NCBI GenBank assembly: GCA_020201035.1
Contig: JAIVHO010000036.1
Location: forward strand, 1 to 64,000
DNA length: 64,000 nucleotides
Direction of reading: 5' to 3'
Origin: Bacteroidales bacterium
Lineage (GTDB): Bacteria > Bacteroidota > Bacteroidia > Bacteroidales > VadinHA17
A program made the translations under genes and the position numbers. Within the stretch, counting starts at the first letter, position 1, and each line of letters begins with the position of its first letter. The notes beneath the pieces were generated by a model that did no database searches, was not told the origin of the DNA, and worked only from the letters and a program-made list of their open reading frames with translations. Below, one piece after another: positions 10,801-17,992 of the stretch.

Positions 10801-13549
10801 ATTGAAAGGATTGGCCGTTGATCTTGTAATATGGAATGAAGATCATGCCGGCTATCGTCAGTTACTACAGGATCAAATATATGGGCTAATAGCAGCTGGA
10901 ATAGAAGCCAATACCATTGACCGTCCCGGGGGAATATTTGTACGCTCTTCAGACCAGATATCAAACGAAGAACGTATTCTTTTCCTGACGGTTGCCCGTG
11001 TTGTTATAAGCGATAAAAGAGGGGCCCTTGAGGATCAGGTAAACAAGCGCGGTTATCAGGAAGTGTCAGGTTCACTTTTCAAACCAACCCGTGCCTATAA
11101 GCCCATACCTCAGTCGGAAGAGGTATTACCCCGGAAGGATCTGAAATTCTATAATGGTATCGGAGGATTTACACCTGACGGCCGGGAATATGTAATTACT
11201 ACATCGAAAGGCAAAATTACGCCGGCACCATGGGTAAATGTCCTGGCAAACCAACAATTCGGTACTGTAATTTCTGAGAATGGGATGGCATATACCTGGG
11301 CTGAAAATTCCCATGAGTTTCGTATTACGCCCTGGAATAACGATCCTGTAACCGATTCCAGCGGAGAAGCGATGTATCTCCGTGATGAAGAGACAGGCCA
11401 CTTCTGGTCTCCAACACCACTTACCAATAGCGAATCACCATTATACCTTAGCAGGCACGGATTCGGCTATAGTGTTTTCGAACATAATGAAGGAGGAATA
11501 ATTACAGAGCTATGGGTTTATGTGGCAACGGATGCTTCAGTGAAGTTTTCGGTTCTGAAAGTGCGGAATAAGTCGGGTCAGCCGTGCAAATTATCCGCAA
11601 CAAGTTATGTGGAATGGGTATTGGGTGATTTGAGGCACAAAACTCTCATGCATATAAATACAAGTGTCGACGTCAATAATGGTGTGATATATGCAACAAA
11701 TCCATATAACCGGGAATTTGCTGACAGAGTGGCGTTTCTGCAGACCGATGATACATCAATATCAGTTACCTGCGACAGAACAGAATTTATTGGACGTAAC
11801 GGTAATCTGAAAAATCCGGATGCAATGTTGAGATCACGTTTGTCGGGGAAAAATGGAGTAGCTCTTGATCCATGTGCTGCGATTCAGGTACCGTTTGATC
11901 TTGCTCCCGGACAGGAACGGGAGATAGTATTCAGGCTTGGAACAGGAAGGCATATGGAGGATGCTAACAATCTGTTACGTCGTTTCCGGGGGTCAGCGGC
12001 TGCTTATAAAGCTCTGGAAGCAGTATGGCACTATTGGAGTCAAACGCTTGGCGCCGTGCAGGTTGAGACACCGGATGTCTCACTGAATTTGCTTGCTAAC
12101 GGATGGCTTTTATATCAGACTATGGCATGCCGGGTATGGGCTCGCACCGGATTTTATCAATCAGGAGGAGCATATGGTTTTCGCGACCAGCTACAGGATG
12201 TTATGGCATTAATTCATAACAGGCCGGATATCCTGCGGGAGCATCTGCTTCTTTTTGCGAGCAGGCAATTTTCCGAAGGAGATGTCCAGCACTGGTGGCA
12301 CCCACCTGCAGGAAGAGGAGTTCGTACCCGTTGTTCAGACGATTACCTCTGGTTACCATTAGCAACATGCCGGTATATATCAGCTACCGGGGACACCGGG
12401 ATCCTTAATGAAATGGTTTACTTTCTGGAAGGACGCCCTGTAAATATGGAAGAAGATTCCTATTACGACCTTCCGGCACGATCAGAAGGTAAATCTTCTT
12501 TATACGAACATTGTAAACGTTCTATACTTCACGGACTCAGGTATGGTGATCATGGTCTCCCACTGATTGGTACCTGCGACTGGAATGATGGGATGAATCT
12601 GGTTGGGCACAAGGGCAGGGGCGAGAGCGTATGGCTGGGCTTTTTTATTTATGATATTCTGAATCAATTTATTAAGGTAGCACAATTAAAAGATGATCAT
12701 GAATTTGCTGAGCTATGTGGTAATGAAGCCAAGGTAATTCAGCAACATATTGAGGATAATGCGTGGGATGGAGAGTGGTACCGCAGGGCATATTTCGACA
12801 ATGGAGTACCGCTTGGGTCAGCAGATAACGATGAGTGCCAGATTGATTCCATATCTCAAAGCTGGTCCGTGCTTTCAGGCGCTGGCACCCCTGACAGGAT
12901 ACAGATGGCGATGGAATCACTCAATAGCAGACTTGTCAGGCATGATGATTCACTGGTACAGTTGCTGGATCCTCCATTTGACAAATCAGATTTAAATCCG
13001 GGGTATATAAAGGGTTATGTCCCGGGAGTCAGAGAAAATGGAGGCCAGTATACACATGCTGCTATCTGGGTGGCAATGGCATACTCAAAACTTGGCGACA
13101 ATAAAAGAGCATGGGAAATTTTTAGCATGATCAACCCGGTTAATCATGCCAGATCACCTGAAGAAGTTGCCACCTACAAAGTTGAACCTTACGTAATAGC
13201 AGCTGATGTCTATGCCCTTTCACCACATATTGGCAGAGGAGGATGGACCTGGTATACAGGATCAGCAGGATGGATGTACCGGCTGATCATTGAGTCGTTG
13301 CTCGGCTTAAGACTTGAAACAGACAAATTATATATTGAACCCTGTATTCCATCTGACTGGGATTCTTATAAAATTCATTACAGATACAGGGACACAGGAT
13401 ATCAGATTTTGGTAACCCAGATTCATGATCTGTTTACCAAACCAAAAATAATAGTTGACGGGATGGAATGTGAGGGTAATTTTATCTCTCTGACCAACGA
13501 CCACCGGAAGCATTATGCGGAAGTGAAAGTATCTCCAAACCTCAAATAG
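4823..13549 (+). CDS. ndvB: Cyclic beta-1,2-glucan synthase (NdvB/ChvB/Cgs type), 2908 aa
   Basis: Giant inner-membrane enzyme expected to initiate, elongate, size and cyclise a beta-1,2-glucan from UDP-glucose. Order of parts: a helical N-terminal region; two TM segments (about 425-480); a GT84 glycosyltransferase domain with DTD at 643-645 and RSRWIRGDWQ near 795; a multi-TM block (about 833-1010); a glycoamylase-like domain with ESGYNR at 1457 and MAHHEGMSLL; two carbohydrate-binding repeats (about 1600-1850 and 2110-2360); and a C-terminal GH94 phosphorylase-like domain with DWNDG starting at 2586. The length matches Brucella and Rhizobium Cgs (about 2800-2900). In those bacteria the product is a periplasmic osmoregulatory glucan. 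No exporter gene (ndvA-like ABC) is adjacent. The frame is intact, and the gene is divergent from catalase across 224 bp. The exact linkage of the product is inferred from family only. Confidence 0.93.
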   Translation: MKIVPSIINDSLHLLKSHLGEKDLSQKYADGEPPLRSELFSAEQMEQYGKVLAGLHLLGPKVESGQPLLSRLAENEAILLEVHDLISEAVKASRQITPAGEWLLDNFYLIEEQIRTGRRHLPKGYSKELPRLLNGPSAGLPRVYDIAKEIISHGEGHIDPESLHRFVAAYQTINPLKLGELWAIPIMLRLALIENLRRVAVREAAGRVERDMADAWADKMIDKAENDPKSLILIIADMARSNPPMSPPFVSEFVRRLQGQSPALAFPLTWIEQRLSESNRTTVQLIQSGSRQQAADQVSISNSIGSLRFLSALDWREFVESMSHAERVLRSDPSDAYILMDFKTRDHYRHIIEKIAKKGSFSEIEVAQKAIDLAKNGADLYGQEDRKAHVGYYLIGKGLSRLEHLAESKRSIRSIINNVITRVPLLFYLGSIMLLTAICCWSLLEKAQSDGNGTWYLWSLGILLVFCTSYLAIALVNWLSTMLVNPFPLPRMDYSKGIPPEARTIVIIPSMLLNNQNIEDLAEDLEVRFLANRDKSLHFGLLTDFKDSEHEKLEEDDHLIHLISKRIRELNEKYKGENSDTFFLFHRPRKWNPNDRIWMGYERKRGKLSDLNSLLRGGPEELFSVIIGNRQFLRNIKYVITLDTDTQLPRDSARQFVGAMSHPLNKPEYNEKKQRVTDGYTILQPRVAVSLPGTNLSKYAKLFGNEPGIDPYTRAISDVYQDLFGEGSFIGKGIYDVDSFEQTLKDRFPENRILSHDLLEGCYARSGLLSDVLLFEEYPSSYRADVARRSRWIRGDWQLLPWLFPILPRINGTSRKNPLSLLSWWKILDNLRRSLVPLALTLLLLSGWTILASPWFWTLVVIGIISVPSLIAYVVYLFQKPEEVNLVQHLKASRELAVRQISQALFILISLPYEAFYSLKAILITCWRLIFSKKRLLEWNSVASGHSHGRSELIESFRTMWISPFLAIISAILLEILFPVTLLMIWPILGLWFLFPAIAWWISIPVISREAKLTEKQFSFLRSLSRKTWLFFETFAGPDDNWLPPDNYQENPVSVTAHRTSPTNIGLSLLANLSAYDFGYILTGELIARTSNAFSSMNRMERHRGHFFNWYDTQTLEPLRPLYISSVDSGNFVAHLLTLQQGLLTLPDQVIHGPRMFEGIYDTFQILLEHSEKSLPVQLSQFRVYMNAILREKKVTLAWLRKCLEKLTESSSEIVNTLEVNSDEQYRVWANKLSQQCKSALDELTYLVPWIFHPGFPETVKKYPEINTIPTLREIAIAHLQESDNSTNLIYTMTRSEIPDMDDEFKRMVRLAADHAKRWIEVIESLASQSGQFAQMEYGFLYDNSRHLQSIGYNVEDRRRDSSYYDLLASESRLSSFVAIAQDQLPQESWFALGRLLTTINGEPILLSWSGSMFEYLMPLLVMPSYENSLLHQTCRAAVMRQIEYGKQRGVPWGISESGYNRVDVHLNYQYRAFGVPGLGFKRGLAEDLVIAPYATALALMVMPEESCANLERLADEGFMGIYGFYEAVDYTPFRVPRGQSNVIVRSFMAHHEGMSLLSLAFVLLDQPMQKRFESDPLIQATLLLLQERIPRATSFFTHTSGVINIRTANSNKEMPLRIYNTPDTPVPEVKLLSNGGQYRVIITNSGGGQSRWKDLALTRWREDTTCDNWGSFCYLRDAENGDFWSTTFQPTLKQPEKYEVIFSEGRAEFRRRDYDIDSHTEVVVSPEDDIELRRVRLTNRTRTKRIIDITSYAEVVLAPNESDLAHPAFSNLFVQTEIIYQRQAILCTRRPRSEEEDPPWMFHLMAVHGAEIENITFETDRSGFIGRGNTLESPQAMTNLKPLSGSEGSVLDPVVAIQFRIVLVPEGSVTIDMVTGISASRGEALALVEKYQDKQIADRVFELAWTHSQVILRQINANQPDAQLYGRLASSIIYANSILRADPGILIKNRRGQSGLWGYSISGDLPIVILQIEDPDNINLVRQLVQAHAYWRLKGLAVDLVIWNEDHAGYRQLLQDQIYGLIAAGIEANTIDRPGGIFVRSSDQISNEERILFLTVARVVISDKRGALEDQVNKRGYQEVSGSLFKPTRAYKPIPQSEEVLPRKDLKFYNGIGGFTPDGREYVITTSKGKITPAPWVNVLANQQFGTVISENGMAYTWAENSHEFRITPWNNDPVTDSSGEAMYLRDEETGHFWSPTPLTNSESPLYLSRHGFGYSVFEHNEGGIITELWVYVATDASVKFSVLKVRNKSGQPCKLSATSYVEWVLGDLRHKTLMHINTSVDVNNGVIYATNPYNREFADRVAFLQTDDTSISVTCDRTEFIGRNGNLKNPDAMLRSRLSGKNGVALDPCAAIQVPFDLAPGQEREIVFRLGTGRHMEDANNLLRRFRGSAAAYKALEAVWHYWSQTLGAVQVETPDVSLNLLANGWLLYQTMACRVWARTGFYQSGGAYGFRDQLQDVMALIHNRPDILREHLLLFASRQFSEGDVQHWWHPPAGRGVRTRCSDDYLWLPLATCRYISATGDTGILNEMVYFLEGRPVNMEEDSYYDLPARSEGKSSLYEHCKRSILHGLRYGDHGLPLIGTCDWNDGMNLVGHKGRGESVWLGFFIYDILNQFIKVAQLKDDHEFAELCGNEAKVIQQHIEDNAWDGEWYRRAYFDNGVPLGSADNDECQIDSISQSWSVLSGAGTPDRIQMAMESLNSRLVRHDDSLVQLLDPPFDKSDLNPGYIKGYVPGVRENGGQYTHAAIWVAMAYSKLGDNKRAWEIFSMINPVNHARSPEEVATYKVEPYVIAADVYALSPHIGRGGWTWYTGSAGWMYRLIIESLLGLRLETDKLYIEPCIPSDWDSYKIHYRYRDTGYQILVTQIHDLFTKPKIIVDGMECEGNFISLTNDHRKHYAEVKVSPNLK

Positions 13550-13603
13550 TAAGAACAATACCTTAAAATAGCAAGTACAATACCTCAGATAGCAAGCACA
13601 ATT
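13546..13603. repeat. Imperfect 21-22 bp tandem repeat at a convergent gene junction
   Basis: About 2.7 copies of a unit like ATAGCAAGTACAATACCT run from the stop codon of the glucan synthase (TAG at 13547) into the 3' end of the CheB gene. The repeats therefore encode the last codons of CheB and form the whole intergenic gap. Confidence 0.6.
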
Positions 13604-14187
13604 CGTTTAATTTCGATGGCAATATCCTCTGGTGAAAGAATATAATCAATGCAGCCGCTTGCTATGGCACTCTCGGGCATATCTGGTTGTGTGGCTGTGT
13701 CGGGTTTCTGAGCAATGGTAATACCTCCAACCTCTTTTATACCGCATAGCGCATCCGCACCGTCGCCATCATAGCCTGAAACAATTACAGCAATAAGTTT
13801 GCCATCCCAGTTCTCTGTCAGCGAACGCATAAAGACAGTAATCACATCGGGCCATCCCCGGGGTTTTGAAATCGGCTTCAGGCGAAATTCTTTATTAAGA
13901 ACATGCAGATCCTTCTTCTCCGGGATTATAAATACATGGTTGGGTTCAACAACCAGCTTTTCCGTAATCAGTTCCACAGGCATCTTTGTGTGGTCTGGCA
14001 GTATCTCGTGTAACCGAGTAGCTACTGTCCTCAGGTGATTAACGATAACAATGGCAACTCCCAGGTCAGAGGGCAAATTTTGGAGTAACCTGATATAGGA
14101 GTCAAGACCGCCTGCTGATCCTCCCACGCAAACTATGGGAAAGTTTTTTACTATGCTCTGAGATTTTATATCCTTCACTTTTTCCAC
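13585..14187 (-). CDS. Stand-alone CheB methylesterase domain protein
   Basis: CheB-type protein-glutamate methylesterase/deamidase domain of 200 residues without the N-terminal receiver found in chemotaxis CheB. The catalytic triad is visible: Ser24 in VGGSAGG, His51 in VNHL and Asp142 in SGYDGDGADAL. The frame begins with GTG (14185-14187); the overlapping ATG two bases further upstream (14187-14189) is out of frame and soon meets a stop. No CheR, CheW, CheA or methyl-accepting protein is in the window, so a chemotaxis role is unlikely. Such orphan domains also occur in stress clusters and in CheB/CheR-PAS systems. It converges on the cyclic-glucan synthase and is divergent from the AI-2E permease. 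The substrate is unknown. Confidence 0.88.
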   Translation of the reverse strand: MEKVKDIKSQSIVKNFPIVCVGGSAGGLDSYIRLLQNLPSDLGVAIVIVNHLRTVATRLHEILPDHTKMPVELITEKLVVEPNHVFIIPEKKDLHVLNKEFRLKPISKPRGWPDVITVFMRSLTENWDGKLIAVIVSGYDGDGADALCGIKEVGGITIAQKPDTATQPDMPESAIASGCIDYILSPEDIAIEIKRIVLAI

Positions 14188-14441
14188 ATTTTCTGAGTAG
14201 TAAATTTACAACATTTCTCAGTTAAAGTCAGAAAATTTACGGCATTTCCTTAAGCAGATTTGCTTTTCTGAACTGCTAAACCAATATATTTTCCATATCC
14301 AATGTCAACGGAGTTTTTTTTACACAAGGCTGTTGGAAAATCTCATTTATTAGTTTAATTTTAATGATGTAACGTACATATAATATTGATTAAAAACAAG
14401 TTGTTATTTTCTAATTGAAATGAATATTTTTTGAGAAACTC

Positions 14442-15554
14442 ATGAAACTATCCTTCCAAAAACTATTTTTTGTATCAACCTTTATATTTGGCCTATTTGC
14501 TATTTTGGTATTAGCTAAGTCAGTATTAATACCCCTGAGCATGGCATTGTTGATTTCATTCATTTTATTTCCGGTTGTCAAAAAACTGGAAAGCTGGGGC
14601 TTGAATACATTACTTTCCGCATTTGTTTCCCTGTTGATGATATTCATTATCATAGGAGGAGGTATCACTCTGTTTTCTGCTGAAATACTTAGTCTTTCTG
14701 ATAAGGTGAGTGATTTTACCGGAAAAATAATGAATACTTTATCAGAAGCTGTAGTATTCATTAATAGTAATGTGAATTTTATTGATGATTTAAGCAGGGA
14801 GGAGTTAGTTGAAAAGGGAAAAGAGTGGCTTAGTGAATCATCAGGATCATTGGTGCAAAATACTTTTAACAGTACAGCGGCATTTCTTACAGGACTGATT
14901 ACCACTATAATATTCACCTTCCTGTTTTTAATTTACAGGAAGGGACTAACCAGAGCTTTTGTTGCATTTGGTGATGATGAGAACAGGGAAAAGATTTTCA
15001 GGATGCTCAAAAATATACAGAGCGTAGGGCAAAAGTACCTTTCCGGGATGTTCCTGTTGATTATAATACTGGGTTTTGCCAATAGTTTAGGATTGTTGAT
15101 TATTGGTATTGACAGCCCGTTTCTTTTTGGTTTTCTGGCAGCTCTTCTATCTATTGTGCCTTTTGTAGGTACCACAATAGGTGCAACTATTCCGGTGCTT
15201 TATGCCTTTATGTCCTCAGATTCATTATGGGTGCCTGCAGCTGTAATAGCTTTGTTCTGGTCAATTCAAACAATAGAAAGCAATTTCTTAAATCCTAAGA
15301 TTGTGGGTAGTAGCTTAAATGTAAATGCTTTGGTGGCAATCTTAAGTTTATTAATCGGTGCTTCGGTGTGGGGGATAGCAGGTATGGTATTATTTCTTCC
15401 GTTTGCTGCAATACTGAAAGTGATATGCGAAGAGTTTGATCAGTTGAAGCCCATTTCCATGTTAATCAGCAACGATATTTCCGGGGATAAAAAAAAGGAT
15501 CGTAAAATTTCCAGATGGTTTAAAAAAGTAAAGGGCTGGTTTACGAAAAAGTAA
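14442..15554 (+). CDS. AI-2E family (PerM/YdiK-type) membrane transporter
   Basis: Polytopic inner-membrane protein of 370 residues, the usual length for the family. It has two N-terminal TM segments, a variable extracytoplasmic region (about 85-145) and then the conserved core, with IVPFVGTTIGATIPVLYAF near 230-250 and ESNFLNPKIVGSSLNVNALV near 275-300. It ends in a Lys-rich cytosolic tail. The family name comes from one member implicated in autoinducer-2 export; others move Na+/H+ or have no known substrate, so transport of a signal should not be assumed. The AT-rich 254-bp upstream region contains TGTAACG at 14368-14374, which resembles one half of the stress element, but the partner box is missing. 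A hairpin terminator follows after a 17-bp tandem repeat. Confidence 0.9.
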   Translation: MKLSFQKLFFVSTFIFGLFAILVLAKSVLIPLSMALLISFILFPVVKKLESWGLNTLLSAFVSLLMIFIIIGGGITLFSAEILSLSDKVSDFTGKIMNTLSEAVVFINSNVNFIDDLSREELVEKGKEWLSESSGSLVQNTFNSTAAFLTGLITTIIFTFLFLIYRKGLTRAFVAFGDDENREKIFRMLKNIQSVGQKYLSGMFLLIIILGFANSLGLLIIGIDSPFLFGFLAALLSIVPFVGTTIGATIPVLYAFMSSDSLWVPAAVIALFWSIQTIESNFLNPKIVGSSLNVNALVAILSLLIGASVWGIAGMVLFLPFAAILKVICEEFDQLKPISMLISNDISGDKKKDRKISRWFKKVKGWFTKK

Positions 15555-15609
15555 CTCTTTTTTATGGTTCCCCGATTTTAACTTTACTCCGCATAAAGAT
15601 AATTCAACG

Positions 15610-15677
15610 TTGGTTTAGAGAATCTGTTGGTTTAGAGAATCTGTTGGTTTAGAGAATCTGTTGGTTTAGAGATTCTA
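15610..15677. repeat. 17-bp tandem repeat, four copies
   Basis: Three perfect copies of TTGGTTTAGAGAATCTG (15610, 15627, 15644) and a fourth ending GATTCTA (15661-15677) lie just past the AI-2E gene stop and before a terminator hairpin. The unit is not a multiple of three and codes for nothing. It is a likely slippage hotspot. Confidence 0.9.
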
Positions 15678-15683
15678 AATGTA

Positions 15684-15716
15684 AAGAAGGTACCTCGTTG
15701 AATGAGGTGCCTTCTT
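15684..15716. terminator. Hairpin terminator between convergent genes
   Basis: A 13-bp stem (15684-15696 with 15704-15716, one G-U wobble) closes a 7-nt loop. It ends in CTTCTT rather than a pure T-run. It can serve the AI-2E gene on the plus strand and the small membrane-peptide gene on the minus strand. Confidence 0.7.
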
Positions 15717-15739
15717 ACAATTCCATTCTTCATATTGTC

Positions 15740-15856
15740 TCAACACTGATTTAACAGCAAGAAGATAATTACAAAAACAATAATAGTTCCAAAGCACCCG
15801 CCACCTAATTTCATTGCTCCGTAACCTGCAATTAATCCTTTGAAAATATTTCTCAT
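15740..15856 (-). CDS. 38-residue glycine-rich single-TM peptide downstream of DUF892
   Basis: Small open frame starting ATG at 15856 and ending TGA at 15740. It reads MRNIFKGLIAG, then a Gly/Cys motif KLGGGCFGT, then an uninterrupted hydrophobic stretch that would span the membrane once, ending LLLNQC. It begins 11 nt after the DUF892 stop on the same strand, so it is probably translated from the same transcript. The start is preceded by an AT-rich leader. The pattern of a basic N-terminus, GGGCFGT and a TM helix looks conserved-protein-like and I recall similar tiny Bacteroidota proteins. No function is known. Too short for most gene callers. Confidence 0.6.
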   Translation of the reverse strand: MRNIFKGLIAGYGAMKLGGGCFGTIIVFVIIFLLLNQC

Positions 15857-15867
15857 TGTGTATTGAG

Positions 15868-16398
15868 TTATGCTTCCTGATAAGCAGCTTCTACGTTTAT
15901 AGCATTTGTTGCAACTTTAGTTAGTTTTTCATCAGCCGCTTTTTCTTCTGTGAGAGTTGCTTCAAGTAGCAATACGGCTTCCTTTAAACCTAATGTGTCT
16001 GCAAACTGCCGAAGCGTTCCGTAAGATGCAATTTCGTAATGTTCTATTTTTTGTGAGGACGAAATAATCCCTGCATCGCACATTGGGCCTGATTCACATG
16101 ATTCCATTTTTTCTTCTGCCTCTTTTATCAGACCCTCCATTGCTTCGCATTTTTTGGCAGTGGCTTTTCTGTCAATGGATTTAAAAACCTTCTCCACTCT
16201 GGTAATCTGTTTTTCTGTTTCGGCAAGATGGTTTGTCAGTAAAACAATCAATTCCCCGGATGATGCGTGCTTAATCATTTTAGGAAGTGCTTTGTTTATT
16301 GCTTTTTCAGCCCAGTAAATGTCTTTCAGTTCATTTTCAAATAATTTCATTAGTTGAGATGCCAGTATAGTACCATCTGTTGTGTTTTGATTTTCCAT
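15868..16398 (-). CDS. DUF892 (YciE/YciF-type) ferritin-like protein
   Basis: Cytosolic helical-bundle protein of 176 residues, typical for the DUF892 family. It starts with the family signature LFENELKDIYWAEKAI (residues about 18-33). Acidic and His residues that could ligate a di-iron site follow in ETEKQITRVEKVF, KIEHYEIASYGTLR and EEKAADEKLT. Enterobacterial relatives (YciE, YciF) are stress-induced and their reaction is unknown. A 38-residue membrane peptide follows 11 nt downstream. The upstream region carries the two-box element shared with catalase and the SDR at a similar distance from the start (63 nt), which fits joint stress induction. Confidence 0.92.
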   Translation of the reverse strand: MENQNTTDGTILASQLMKLFENELKDIYWAEKAINKALPKMIKHASSGELIVLLTNHLAETEKQITRVEKVFKSIDRKATAKKCEAMEGLIKEAEEKMESCESGPMCDAGIISSSQKIEHYEIASYGTLRQFADTLGLKEAVLLLEATLTEEKAADEKLTKVATNAINVEAAYQEA

Positions 16399-16461
16399 TT
16401 TATTATAATTTAGTTGTTAACTATTGTTTTACAAAGATGATAATCATCAAAGTGCATAGCG

Positions 16462-16494
16462 TTACATATTTTTTGAAATATGTTGCATTTTTCA
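16462..16494 (-). promoter_or_regulatory. Putative stress promoter of the DUF892 gene
   Basis: On the minus strand: TGAAAAATGCAA, 16 nt, TGTAA(CG), ending 63 nt before the start codon. It has the same spacing as the catalase and SDR sites; the upstream box is the most divergent of the three. Confidence 0.42.
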
Positions 16495-16643
16495 CTGACT
16501 CCCCTTGCAGGGAAAATCAAATGTGCCTGGTGATCCAGCGTGAACTGACCCTAAGGCAATGGTAATAACAAAATCAAAGGCGTTCATTTTAGCCAGGGTC
16601 CTTTTACCGGAGAACCTTAATATAAGCACCATAGCAATAAAGG

Positions 16644-17678
16644 CTAAGGGATTTTTTCTTCGACTTTTTCTTCCTCAGCGGCATTTGTTTTCTCCAACCC
16701 TTCCGTGTTATCAGTATCCGGTTCATAATTCAGACCAATCAGCAGAGGGAAATGGTCTGATCCTATATCTTCAAGTTTTTTAAGGATTAATAGTCCAAAT
16801 TCCCGTGAGTAGAAAATATGATCCAGCGGATAGCGAAGTAACGGTACAAAGACACTATAGGTATTGTATAATCCTCTCCCTTCACGAGGGTCTACCAGCT
16901 CACTGTACTTTCTGAAAAGCTTTGAAGTAACCGACCATCCAACATCGTTCAGGTCACCTGCCACTATGGTTGGATTCCCGGTCTCTCTGATTTTTTCACC
17001 GATAATAAGCAATTCTGTATCTCTTTTATAGGAATCGGTGCCCGGTGTTGGTGGCTCCGGGTGAACACCATAAAAATCAATTAAGCTTCCTGATGGTAGG
17101 GTGATCCTGGTAAAAATAGATGGGATATCATCCCTTACCAAAAAATTTACAGCGCTTTCAGTCAGCGGAAGTTTTGATAGCAATATCATTCCGTAGGTGT
17201 TTTCCTGCGGATATTTGACTGAATAGGGGAAATCCCCGTCAAGCTTACTAATAGAGGCGGCCCAGGCCTTATCAGGTTCGTTTACCAGCAGAATATCAGG
17301 ATTATACTTCTTTACAAGTGCATAAAAACGCTCTTTATCTTCATTCTCCATACGTACATTTGAAACCAGAAGGGAAAAGCTGGTTCCTTCAATCGGCATA
17401 TTGCTATCCTTTGCCTGAGTTTTGTATAGGGGAGTATATACCACGACTAGCTTTACCTGATATACCAGGGCAACTACCAGAAGTGCCATCAACGGCAACT
17501 TGAATTCCCATTTAAAATCTATAAAAAAATAAGCCAGAATTAAGGCTAATATGGTTAACAGAGCAATCTGTAATCTTGGGAAATCAAAAATTCTAATCCA
17601 CCATTCTGTTGTGTTGATCAGGGGCAATCCTGTGGCCAGTAAAACAATAGTGCATAATATTAATGTAATTATCTTCAT
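16644..17678 (-). CDS. Membrane-anchored endonuclease/exonuclease/phosphatase-family protein
   Basis: Three hydrophobic segments fill residues about 1-90, followed by an EEP-fold catalytic domain (about 105-320). Visible EEP motifs are LLVNEPDKAW (metal-binding Glu), FYGVHPEPPTP, VAGDLNDVGWS (Asp/Asn), LDHIF and the terminal SDHFPLL (Asp-His pair), so the active site looks complete. The 344-residue length suits this membrane-bound subfamily, whose substrates (phospholipid, nucleic acid or phosphate ester) are unsettled. The C-terminus is acidic and lysine-rich. A purine-rich low-complexity tract (about 17690-17785 on this strand) separates it from the damaged 5'-nucleotidase upstream. It may be the last gene of the minus-strand run that starts at the SDR. 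Confidence 0.85.
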   Translation of the reverse strand: MKIITLILCTIVLLATGLPLINTTEWWIRIFDFPRLQIALLTILALILAYFFIDFKWEFKLPLMALLVVALVYQVKLVVVYTPLYKTQAKDSNMPIEGTSFSLLVSNVRMENEDKERFYALVKKYNPDILLVNEPDKAWAASISKLDGDFPYSVKYPQENTYGMILLSKLPLTESAVNFLVRDDIPSIFTRITLPSGSLIDFYGVHPEPPTPGTDSYKRDTELLIIGEKIRETGNPTIVAGDLNDVGWSVTSKLFRKYSELVDPREGRGLYNTYSVFVPLLRYPLDHIFYSREFGLLILKKLEDIGSDHFPLLIGLNYEPDTDNTEGLEKTNAAEEEKVEEKIP

Positions 17679-17785
17679 CTATCTGAATTTAACAAAACCT
17701 CTCCTTTGTCCTATGTTTCTTGTTCCTTATTCCTTGTTTCTTATTCTTCGTTCTTTTCATTCTCTCCTTTTCACACCATCTCTTC

Positions 17786-17992
17786 CTATACCGCAATAAA
17801 GGTGCCCCTCAGTTCTGCGCTAACGGGGCTATGATTAGCCAGGTATTCTCTCAATACATCTATAGTCTGTTTTGACTGATTTTCACGATTACGGCCATAT
17901 TTTTGAGGCACACCCTGCATGGTTACGAATGTTGCTGAGTAATATTTGTCAGCCTGAATCTCTTCATTGCCAACAAATAGTTTTTGAATACG
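17786..17992 (-). pseudogene. Detached C-terminus of the 5'-nucleotidase (frameshifted)
   Basis: In the frame ending TAG at 17786-17788 the minus strand reads RIQKLFVGNEEIQADKYYSA, then FVTMQGVPQKYG, ending ELRGTFIAV. This is the expected C-terminal part of the family, and it joins the upstream frame near 17988-17996. About 40-55 residues between MNPPVSTV and RIQKL appear lost, estimated from memory of family members. Confidence 0.75.

Noticed and set aside
14368-14374. TGTAACG upstream of the AI-2E gene as a stress element
   Set aside because: Only one of the two boxes is present; the region 16 nt upstream has no match to the 12-mer.
15610-15677. Possible CRISPR array
   Set aside because: Units are directly adjacent with no spacers and no cas genes are present; it is a simple tandem repeat. 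The same reasoning applies to the 67-bp array at 48953-49168.
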